NCBI GenBank assembly: GCA_018816605.1
Contig: JAHIVS010000326.1
Location: 1 to 7,627, forward strand
Direction of reading: 5' to 3'
Length of the DNA: 7,627 nt
Source of the DNA: Pseudomonadota bacterium
GTDB lineage: Bacteria; Desulfobacterota; Desulfobacteria; Desulfobacterales; Desulfobacteraceae
Shown: positions 1 to 5,755 of the stretch, in pieces
How the letters are laid out: the number at the start of each line of letters is the position of its first letter
Numbering within the stretch: the first letter of the stretch is position 1
Notes under the pieces: model-generated
What the model saw: only the letters and a program-made list of their open reading frames with translations
Told to the model about the DNA's origin: nothing
The model's database searches: none
Made by a program: the position numbers and the translations under genes

Positions 1-786
1 TATGGAGAAAAAGAGCTGGAACGCGATTTTGAGGAGGAGATCAAACAAGAGGAACATTGCTTTTGGGATCACAAGACCCGATCGGTGCGATCTGTTTTGA
101 GAACCACCTATGGACGGCTTGTCATCCGGGAAACACGGTTGGAAAACCCGGACCCGGAAGGGGTCCGGGCCTGCCTGATACGGGGTATACAGGAGGAGGG
201 ACTGGATATTTTGCCCTGGACCAGGGAGTTGAGACAGTTACAGGAGCGGGCGGTGTTTTTAAAAGAATGCGGCCATTTTCAGGAGTTGCCGGATCTGTCG
301 GACAGGGTGCTGACAGATACCCTGGCTGACTGGCTGATGCCCTTTCTGGACCGGGTGAATTCGGCGCTAGGGTTAAAGCGAGTGAACCTGTCATCGGCCC
401 TGTTAAGTCTTTTGCCCTGGGAAGCCCGGCAGATGATCGAAAATCATGCCCCCACCCATGTGACCGTTCCATCGGGGTCAAGGATTCCTCTGCAATACAG
501 GGACGATAAGGGACCGCTTGATTCTCCGGTCCTGGCCGTAAGGCTCCAGGAGATGTTCGGCCTGACAAAGAGCCCTGCCATTGCCCGGGGAAGGATAAGG
601 GTCACCCTGCATCTTTTATCTCCTGCGGGTCGGCCGGTTCAGATTACAAAGGATCTGGAAAGCTTCTGGAAGAACACATACCATGAGGTGAAAAAGGATC
701 TGATGGGCCGGTATCCCAAGCATTATTGGCCCGATGATCCCCTGGCAGCCCTGCCCACCAAACGGGTGAAACCTAAGAGTCAATAG
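1..786 (+). CDS. hrpB: ATP-dependent RNA helicase HrpB, C-terminal part (5' end outside window)
   Basis: The frame is open from base 1, so this is the last 261 residues of a protein of usually about 800-850 aa. The DEAD/DExH helicase motor itself is upstream and not visible. What is seen is the HrpB-specific C-terminal region: LPWTRELRQLQ (about residues 71-81), LLPWE (137-141), PTHVTVPSGSRIPLQY (151-166), PVLAVRLQEMFGL (176-188), LHLLSPAGRPVQITKDL (203-219) and GRYPKHYWPDDP (236-247), ending in a basic tail, TKRVKPKSQ. These blocks are hallmarks of HrpB, a cytoplasmic DEAH-type helicase of poorly defined RNA-related role. A GTG at 85 could serve as an internal start but lies within conserved HrpB sequence, so it is not the real start. 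The last codons overlap an 18-bp sequence repeated at 7180-7197. HrpB homologues commonly end in a basic tail followed by Gly, whereas here Ser-Gln-stop follows the repeat. Confidence 0.9.
   Translation, partial: YGEKELERDFEEEIKQEEHCFWDHKTRSVRSVLRTTYGRLVIRETRLENPDPEGVRACLIRGIQEEGLDILPWTRELRQLQERAVFLKECGHFQELPDLSDRVLTDTLADWLMPFLDRVNSALGLKRVNLSSALLSLLPWEARQMIENHAPTHVTVPSGSRIPLQYRDDKGPLDSPVLAVRLQEMFGLTKSPAIARGRIRVTLHLLSPAGRPVQITKDLESFWKNTYHEVKKDLMGRYPKHYWPDDPLAALPTKRVKPKSQ
760..777 (+). repeat. 18-bp direct repeat, copy 1 (possible attL) in the 3' end of hrpB
   Basis: AAACGGGTGAAACCTAAG is found here and, base for base, at 7180-7197. In hrpB it encodes KRVKPK in the basic tail. Identity stops abruptly on both sides, as expected of a recombination core or target duplication. 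The centre GGTGAAACC has short GGT/ACC arms. Confidence 0.7.
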
Positions 787-877
787 GTGGGCAACCGCCG
801 GGGGGGAAATGACACCCAGGTTTTGTTTATAATAGGTTTGGGGTCCCGAACACTGGTCACCCGAACATTTGTGTGTT

Positions 878-2551
878 TCAATCCGGTAAGGCCCCATCCC
901 CGGTTGTATGCAGATTTAGTTTTTTCATCTTGCTGCGAAGGGTGTGGGGGTTGATGTCCAGAAGTTCCGCAGCACCTCCGGGCCCGTGAATTTTACCGTT
1001 CGACCTGTGCAAGGCCGCCTGAATTGCTTCAATCGTTGCCTGTTTCAGGGTTCTGATACCCTTTGGGAAGGATGGGGATTTTGCTTCTGACGGATAAAGT
1101 CCCAGCTTTGAAAGCTGCTCCTCCAGAATTATCTTCACCCGCTCGTCGATGTTTATTTCAGGACTTTTTCCGCCTTTTTCAGGGGGAAGATACCATCCCG
1201 CGTCCTGGGGCAGAAGTTTTTCTATGCGTAAGGGGCCGCCGGAGCTCATGGTGATGGCTCTTTTAATCAGGTTTTCCAATTCCCTGACATTTCCCGGCCA
1301 GGTATACTGAAGCAGGCTGTCCAAGGTTTCTCGGGTTACATGGGGGTGGCCTTCAATATTCAGTTTTCCATAATGGTTCCGTGCAAAAAGGTAAATCAGC
1401 TCGGGGATGTCCTGGGGGCGTTCTCTTAAGGGCGGTATATGGATTGGAAAAACATGCAGGCGATAGTAGAGGTCTTCGCGGAAGGTTCCTTTCTGAATCA
1501 TCTGTTCTAGGTTCCGGTTGGTGGCCGCAATAATCCGGATATCAATGTCAATGGATTTGGTGCTACCCACGCGTTGGATAACATTGTTCTGAAGTACCCT
1601 TAAGAGGCGGACCTGTGCCTGTAAGGGTAGTTCTCCGATTTCATCAAGAAAGAGAGTCCCTCCCTGGGCCTGTTCAAATTTTCCGGATCTGGGAGAGGTG
1701 GCACCGGTATAGGCGCCTTTTTCAACCCCAAAGAGCTCGCTGTCAATAAGGGTGTCAGGGATGGCACCACAGTTCACCTTTACAAACGGTTTGCTTTTTC
1801 TGAGGGAAATCTCCTGGATGGCATCGGCAATCAGTTCTTTGCCCGTGCCGGTTTCCCCTAAAATCAGGGCCGGAACATCGCTGCCCCGGAGCTGATAAAC
1901 CAGGTCCATTACCTTTTTCAGACCGTTTTGTTCCCCTATGATGTGCCTGCCGTGCAGACGGACAATATCTTTTTTCAGTTTTTCGTGCTGGGCATATAAT
2001 TTTTTTTGAAACTCAATGGTCCGTTTGTATTTCAATAGATTGGTCATCACCAGGGCAAAGGGTTTGAGCAGGAGTTTTATCATTTTTTCATGCTCCGCAG
2101 TAAAGCAGTTTACTCCGAAACCCATCAGGCAGAGATGGCCGATGATCTCTTCGTCGGATTTGAGCATAGCAATCTGGTATGCACGCCCCTTGAAGGGCAT
2201 CAGATGATCCAGGGCTTTGCTGTGGGCGAGGGTGACCGGATTTTTTCGGTTGTCCGGCACAGAGTTGTGCAATTCCAGTCCTTTGTTGTGAAGCATGAGT
2301 CCGGGTGTGTTCGCATTATCAATGGGCACTGTGGTTTCTACAAAATCAAACCGTCCCCTGGTCACTAGAAAATAGAGCTTCAGGCTCTGAAGTTTTGAGG
2401 AGAATTGATGCAAAGAGATGGCCTCAATGGGAAAAATTGTTTCCAGATATGCAAAGGTGTTGATCATGGCCTCTTGCAAATCCAGGCTTCCGGTCATACA
2501 GGCTATAGCCTCTTTAAGAAAGGTCAGTTCATCTGTTTTTGGTTTAGGCAT
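878..2551 (-). CDS. Sigma-54-dependent transcriptional activator (GAF-AAA+-Fis HTH), probable rdh operon regulator
   Basis: This 557-aa protein has the three-part layout of bacterial enhancer-binding proteins. Residues ~20-175 form a GAF-like sensory domain, followed by a charged linker helix to ~200. The AAA+ domain shows Walker A GETGTGKE (232-239), the sigma-54 contact loop GAYTGA (279-284), Walker B GGTLFLDEIGE (297-307), FREDLYYRL with arginine fingers (357-365) and WPGNVREL (418-425). A Fis-type helix-turn-helix lies at ~521-547 (GPGGAAELLDINPHTLRSKM), closest in style to FhlA. There is no receiver domain, so ligand sensing by GAF rather than phosphorylation is likely. The loop has Tyr where most family members have Phe (GAFTGA). 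The start ATG is preceded by AAAGG on the minus strand. It is divergent from an operon with an exact sigma-54 promoter, making that operon its obvious target; an organohalide effector is inferred, not shown. Confidence 0.93.
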   Translation of the reverse strand: MPKPKTDELTFLKEAIACMTGSLDLQEAMINTFAYLETIFPIEAISLHQFSSKLQSLKLYFLVTRGRFDFVETTVPIDNANTPGLMLHNKGLELHNSVPDNRKNPVTLAHSKALDHLMPFKGRAYQIAMLKSDEEIIGHLCLMGFGVNCFTAEHEKMIKLLLKPFALVMTNLLKYKRTIEFQKKLYAQHEKLKKDIVRLHGRHIIGEQNGLKKVMDLVYQLRGSDVPALILGETGTGKELIADAIQEISLRKSKPFVKVNCGAIPDTLIDSELFGVEKGAYTGATSPRSGKFEQAQGGTLFLDEIGELPLQAQVRLLRVLQNNVIQRVGSTKSIDIDIRIIAATNRNLEQMIQKGTFREDLYYRLHVFPIHIPPLRERPQDIPELIYLFARNHYGKLNIEGHPHVTRETLDSLLQYTWPGNVRELENLIKRAITMSSGGPLRIEKLLPQDAGWYLPPEKGGKSPEINIDERVKIILEEQLSKLGLYPSEAKSPSFPKGIRTLKQATIEAIQAALHRSNGKIHGPGGAAELLDINPHTLRSKMKKLNLHTTGDGALPD

Positions 2552-2602
2552 GTTTCAACCTTTCATGGGAAAAATATTTTTATATTTAACGAAATATTGT
2601 TT

Positions 2603-2631
2603 TATTTAGCAGCCATCGTTGTTTTATTCAA
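2603..2631 (-). promoter_or_regulatory. Weak candidate sigma-70-type promoter for the regulator gene
   Basis: Read on the minus strand, TTGAAT (2631-2626) and TAAATA (2608-2603) are separated by exactly 17 bp, and the -10 is preceded by TGC, an extended -10-like element. Matches to consensus are only partial. The -35 overlaps the palindrome at 2618-2635, which would allow autorepression by the bound activator. Confidence 0.25.
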
Positions 2632-2635
2632 CAAC
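2618..2635. promoter_or_regulatory. Palindrome GTTGTT-N6-AACAAC, candidate enhancer (UAS) for the sigma-54 activator
   Basis: A perfect inverted repeat with 6-bp arms and a 6-bp spacer is centred about 70 bp upstream of the -24 element, within the usual range for enhancer sites of sigma-54 activators. A related imperfect motif, TAAC-TT-GTTA, lies at 2665-2674. Its reverse strand contains AACAAGTT, one base different from AACAACTT at 2630-2637, so the two could be paired sites for the Fis-type HTH. The binding role is inferred. Confidence 0.4.
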
Positions 2636-2695
2636 TTAAGTGCGGGTGCCTGGTGATTTTTTTGTAACTTGTTAAAATAGAAGGTGAATCATGTG

Positions 2696-2711
2696 TGGCA
2701 CGCGGTTTGCT
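2696..2711 (+). promoter_or_regulatory. Sigma-54 (-24/-12) promoter of the TPR-rdhABC operon
   Basis: TGGCACGCGGTTTGCT matches the RpoN consensus TGGCACG-N4-TTGCW at every defined position, with GG at 2697-2698 and GC at 2709-2710 correctly spaced. Transcription should start near 2722, giving a leader of about 20-35 bases before the first gene. The sigma-54 activator is encoded divergently next door, which strongly supports function. Confidence 0.9.
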
Positions 2712-2743
2712 GTATTGTCTGTCTAAAGATAACCGCCTAACAG

Positions 2744-3646
2744 ATGGAAGGACATATGCAGACAGTTGCCCCTTATATCGATGAAGAAGAATTCGGCCGG
2801 GCCATATTAAGGTATAAAAGTCAACAGGCCTTCAAACCGTTGATCCAGTACCTGATTTTGGCCATTTCATCAGGCTGCATGCCGCCTGATGTTCAGGCCC
2901 GGGCCTATAATGAGCTTGGACTTGCCCACCTGCAATCTGAAAATGCGGTGGAGGCGGAAAAGGCCTTTTTATCCGCCATTGACCGAAGTCCCAAAAAAGT
3001 GAATCCGCGATTCAATCTGGCCAATCTCATGCTCTATGCCCAAAGGTATGAGGAAGGATTTAAACGATTTGAACAGGTTCTTAAATTAGATGCCGATCAT
3101 GCCGGAGCACTGCATCACTCAGGGTTATGCTGTGCAATGCAAAAACAATATGCAAAGGCGCTTGTCTTCTTTGAAAAAAGTTTCAAAATTACCGGTGATA
3201 CAATGGGGCCGGCATTCTGGTCCGGAGAGTGTCTGCTGCAAATGGGAGCGTTTGACCGGGCGCTTCCCTATTTTAAGCGCGCTCTAATCATTATGCCGGA
3301 ACATGAGGAGTCATTGCGGGGGCTTGCCATCTGCCTTTACGAAGAAAAAGAGTTTACCGAATCTCTTCAGATTTGCGATTCACTCATTGCAAATGGTGGT
3401 GGGGCCGAATATCTGGCGCTGCGCATCAAAGGAGATGCCCTGTTGGCGCTTGGGAAAGGGGAAGCGGCAGCCTATTGCCATTTGGAGTTGGCCCAAATGG
3501 ATTTTGACGCCCGGGAGTACTTAAAAATTCGTTCTGAAGCCTTAAACCGGCAGGGCAGTGATCAGGCCGCGGTATATACCGGTATTATCAGTGAAAAGTT
3601 AAAACAGATAGATGCCGATTTCCTGGGCTTGTCCCAGGCAATATAG
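2744..3646 (+). CDS. Cytoplasmic TPR-repeat protein, first gene of the rdh operon
   Basis: This 300-aa protein has no signal peptide or membrane segment. After a ~50-residue N-terminal helical part, six contiguous 34-residue tetratricopeptide repeats run at about 52-85, 86-119, 120-153, 154-187, 188-221 and 222-255. They show the usual pattern (for example NELGLAHLQSENAVEAEKAF and SGECLLQMGAFDRALPYFKR). A short C-terminal tail follows. TPR solenoids mediate protein-protein contacts; the partner is unknown. Being first behind the sigma-54 promoter and 50 bp before rdhA, it may act on RdhA, for example as a maturation or Tat-export chaperone, or may modulate the regulator. Both are inference. 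The start is uncertain: ATG at 2744 has no clear ribosome site, while in-frame ATG at 2756 (MQTVAPY...) follows GGAAGGA by only 3 bases. Its five cysteine-containing positions show no metal-binding CxxC pattern. Confidence 0.85.
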   Translation: MEGHMQTVAPYIDEEEFGRAILRYKSQQAFKPLIQYLILAISSGCMPPDVQARAYNELGLAHLQSENAVEAEKAFLSAIDRSPKKVNPRFNLANLMLYAQRYEEGFKRFEQVLKLDADHAGALHHSGLCCAMQKQYAKALVFFEKSFKITGDTMGPAFWSGECLLQMGAFDRALPYFKRALIIMPEHEESLRGLAICLYEEKEFTESLQICDSLIANGGGAEYLALRIKGDALLALGKGEAAAYCHLELAQMDFDAREYLKIRSEALNRQGSDQAAVYTGIISEKLKQIDADFLGLSQAI

Positions 3647-3685
3647 AGACGAGGGCTAACAATAAAACGACAGGAATATTATTAT

Positions 3686-3690
3686 AGGAG
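3686..3690 (+). promoter_or_regulatory. Shine-Dalgarno AGGAG that sets the GTG start of rdhA
   Basis: AGGAG lies 6 bases before the GTG at 3697. The next in-frame ATG (3781) has only a GGAG directly abutting it, so the GTG start, and therefore a long N-terminal extension before the Tat motif, is favoured. Confidence 0.6.
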
Positions 3691-3696
3691 AGACCC

Positions 3697-5340
3697 GTGA
3701 CAGAAAAAAACGCATTGGATATCATCAATGATCCAAAGAACCGAAAATCAGACACCCCTGGAAAAGAACCTCAACCGGAGATGAAAACCGAAGCCTGCGG
3801 GGTTTCCCGGCGGAATTTTCTAAAATTTGGTGGTGTGGCTGCCGCCGCATCCACACTGGCCGGTTCCGGTGCCGCAGGTTTTGCCATTGGTCGGTCCGAT
3901 GATGCCTATACCGGCTATGGCCGAACCTATCAGGGCGCAGATCAGTTTTTTAACCGTGAGCCTTTCCGTTGTGAAACCCCTGCCATGATGGATCCGGTGG
4001 GCAAGGTGGAGCGTCCGGAGTGGACAGGGTATCTGTTTTTGCGGCTTCGTGCCCTGGTCACGATCATCAAAAGTGGTGAATGGACACCGGATATGGGCGT
4101 TGACAAGCTGCCCGGACCTGTGGGGGACCACTATCGTTCCCGGCCCGGTGAACTTAAGATCATGCTGGAATCCTTGCAGCGGAGTGTTAAACGCACCCAG
4201 GCCTGGGAGGATGGGAAACACGAACGTTACGCCCTGGCCGGGGCTTACAATATGGCCTATCGCAAAGGGGGGATGGATAATTCGGACCGTACCAACCGTA
4301 TCCCGGCAGATCCCGATGATGAACACATGCGTACAGGAAAGCCTGTTCCCCCTGAGGATTGGGATTTCCGCGGCATTTGGCGGAAAAAACCAATGGAATT
4401 CAAATCCCCGGCCCATGCCTCCAAACTGGTCAAGCGCATGGCCCATCAATTCGGCATGTCTTTGGTGGGTATTGCCAAATTCGATCCCCGCTTCATGTTC
4501 AAGGGGTTGATGCGGGGCATGCCCAACAAAGGTCATGAGACCTGGGGCGATAAGGTCCCCAAACACTGGAAGTCCATCATTGTTTTCGGCGTTCCCATGA
4601 ACTGGGACGGCACCTATTCTGCCATCGGTTACTCCACCTCCTTTGATGCCTATTTTCGCTCGCGCTGTGCGGCAAGCCTTATGGAGCAATTTCTCAAGGA
4701 ACTGGGGCATCCTGCCCGAGCCCAGTTTCCCGGCTCCAACTACGAGATCATGATGAGCCCTTACGTTCAGATGGCAGGCCTTGGACAGTACAGTCGGGCA
4801 GGCCTTGTCATGGTGCCGGAACTTGGGGCGAATTTTCGTCCGGCTGCCGTGATTACGGATATTGAGTTTGAATATGATAAGCCCATAGATGTCAAAATGG
4901 CGGATTTCTGCCTGAAATGTAAAATTTGTGCAGAACAATGCCCGTCCGGGGCGATTCCCTTTGATGATACGCCCCAAACGGTTGTTCGGGGCTTTAAGCG
5001 CTGGCGGCTGGATGAAGAGAAGTGCTACCAGCAATGGGCCAGCGGGCCCACCCAGGACGGCCTGGGGTGCCGGGTCTGTGTGGGGGTCTGCCCCTATTCC
5101 CGGAAAAACACCTGGATACATACCATCTCCAGGGAGCTTGAGCCCCGTGACCCAACCGGTCTTGTGGCTGATGGTCTGCTGGCCATGCAGAAGAACTTTT
5201 TTAAGTTCCAGGAGGCGGAAGATTACAGATCGGACTGGGATGGCGGCAAGGAATCCTCCTATCACAATCCTCCGTGGTGGCTGCGTGCTGAAAATTTCCT
5301 GAACGTGGAGAAAGATTGGGAATACCACGGCATGGACTAA
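3697..5340 (+). CDS. rdhA: Reductive dehalogenase catalytic subunit RdhA (corrinoid/Fe-S, Tat-exported)
   Basis: RdhA is the terminal reductase of organohalide respiration, replacing a carbon-halogen bond by C-H on the outer face of the cytoplasmic membrane with a cobamide and two 4Fe-4S clusters. In this 547-aa protein a twin-arginine signal SRRNFLK (37-43) precedes an Ala/Gly-rich hydrophobic stretch to ~65. The C-terminal clusters are C405-X2-C408-X2-C411-X3-C415-P and C443-X14-C458-X2-C461-X3-C465-P, the RdhA pattern. AGLGQYSRAG (360-369) corresponds to the conserved AGLGE-x-x-R segment; Arg367 is likely the active-site Arg, and Tyr319 is a possible catalytic Tyr. Oddities are 36 residues before the Tat motif and Gln364 where family members usually have Glu. 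rdhB follows after 39 bp. Substrate cannot be read from sequence. The family call is firm because of the Tat signal, both cluster motifs, and the adjoining anchor. Confidence 0.96.
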   Translation: MTEKNALDIINDPKNRKSDTPGKEPQPEMKTEACGVSRRNFLKFGGVAAAASTLAGSGAAGFAIGRSDDAYTGYGRTYQGADQFFNREPFRCETPAMMDPVGKVERPEWTGYLFLRLRALVTIIKSGEWTPDMGVDKLPGPVGDHYRSRPGELKIMLESLQRSVKRTQAWEDGKHERYALAGAYNMAYRKGGMDNSDRTNRIPADPDDEHMRTGKPVPPEDWDFRGIWRKKPMEFKSPAHASKLVKRMAHQFGMSLVGIAKFDPRFMFKGLMRGMPNKGHETWGDKVPKHWKSIIVFGVPMNWDGTYSAIGYSTSFDAYFRSRCAASLMEQFLKELGHPARAQFPGSNYEIMMSPYVQMAGLGQYSRAGLVMVPELGANFRPAAVITDIEFEYDKPIDVKMADFCLKCKICAEQCPSGAIPFDDTPQTVVRGFKRWRLDEEKCYQQWASGPTQDGLGCRVCVGVCPYSRKNTWIHTISRELEPRDPTGLVADGLLAMQKNFFKFQEAEDYRSDWDGGKESSYHNPPWWLRAENFLNVEKDWEYHGMD

Positions 5341-5379
5341 CTTTGATAAAATAAACGTTTACAACATAAGGAGAGAAAT

Positions 5380-5685
5380 ATGTTTCCCGGATCAACAATG
5401 CTAAATTATATTTTCTGGATGATGATGGGGGCCCTGCAGGTCTTGATTGTCATGGGGCTTGTGGAATTGCTTAAATCCCATGGAAGAAAAATTGTATGGT
5501 GGCAGGTCTCCCTGATCTATCTTGGTTTTGCCGTTTTTTGCTCTGTCATTGCAGGAGGAACAACGCTGATGGGTGAATATGAGACCATCGCAGGCTGGTA
5601 CTTTATCGGGGTGCTTGGCCTGCCGGTTGTGATTTGTCTGGCTATTCTGGCTCGCCTCTTTGTTATGAAAAAAAAGTCAGCATAA
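5380..5685 (+). CDS. rdhB: Reductive dehalogenase membrane anchor RdhB
   Basis: RdhB proteins are about 75-105 aa with three transmembrane helices and hold RdhA to the outer side of the membrane. This 101-aa product fits. Hydrophobic helices lie at about 8-27 (YIFWMMMGALQVLIVMGLVE), 38-62 and 70-95, with a Lys/Arg-rich inner loop (KSHGRK, 32-37) and C-terminal KKKSA. The outer loop contains GEYETIAGWY (65-74), where acidic residues are usual in the family. An AAGGAG ribosome site sits 8-13 bases before the ATG. Its position directly after rdhA gives the classical AB order. The sequence alone is too short and hydrophobic for a firm family call; the context decides it. A strong terminator hairpin follows 16 bp after the stop. 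Confidence 0.9.
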   Translation: MFPGSTMLNYIFWMMMGALQVLIVMGLVELLKSHGRKIVWWQVSLIYLGFAVFCSVIAGGTTLMGEYETIAGWYFIGVLGLPVVICLAILARLFVMKKKSA

Positions 5686-5701
5686 TAATCATCTGAATAC
5701 C

Positions 5702-5738
5702 ATGGGCGGTCCGCAATGATTGCGGACCGCCCATTTTT
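5702..5738 (+). terminator. Strong intrinsic terminator/attenuator hairpin between rdhB and rdhC
   Basis: Two perfectly complementary 15-base arms (5702-5716 and 5720-5734, GC-rich, beginning ATGGGCGGTCC) flank a 3-base TGA loop, and the right arm runs into a T5 tract (5734-5738). It lies inside what otherwise looks like one operon, ending 17 bases before the rdhC start, with no visible promoter between. It therefore probably gives partial termination, or a protected 3' end for a TPR-rdhAB transcript, lowering rdhC output. Confidence 0.85.
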
Positions 5739-5755
5739 GAAACTGGAGATATAGA

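Noticed and set aside
85..87. GTG at 85 as start of a stand-alone 233-aa gene
   Set aside because: Codons 1-28 upstream are in frame and read as HrpB-like sequence (FWDHKTRSVR), so the gene continues beyond the window edge.
57..568. Alternative frames over hrpB on both strands (57-329 plus, 122-568 minus)
   Set aside because: The frame open from base 1 carries continuous HrpB conserved blocks; the others are low-complexity Gly/Pro-rich shadows.
787..877. Bidirectional terminator between the convergent hrpB and regulator genes
   Set aside because: There is a G7 run and a CCCGAACA pair (845-852, 860-867), but no stable stem followed by a T tract on either strand.
2596..2650. RdhK dehalobox (TTAATA-type palindrome) controlling the operon
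   Set aside because: The palindromes present differ in sequence and no CRP/FNR-type gene is in the window; sigma-54 control explains the region better.
2636..2695. IHF-binding site between enhancer and promoter
   Set aside because: The stretch is AT-rich as expected, but I find no good match to WATCAR-N4-TTR on either strand.
2712..2743. Cobalamin riboswitch before the corrinoid-enzyme operon
   Set aside because: The leader from the sigma-54 start is only about 20-35 bases, far too short, and no B12-box-like sequence is seen there or before rdhA.
3820..5328. 502-codon open frame antisense to rdhA
   Set aside because: It is the reverse complement of a gene with unmistakable RdhA motifs; its translation is rich in Gly/His/Pro/Ile with no recognisable domain. 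Base bias at the third positions of rdhA explains the lack of stops.
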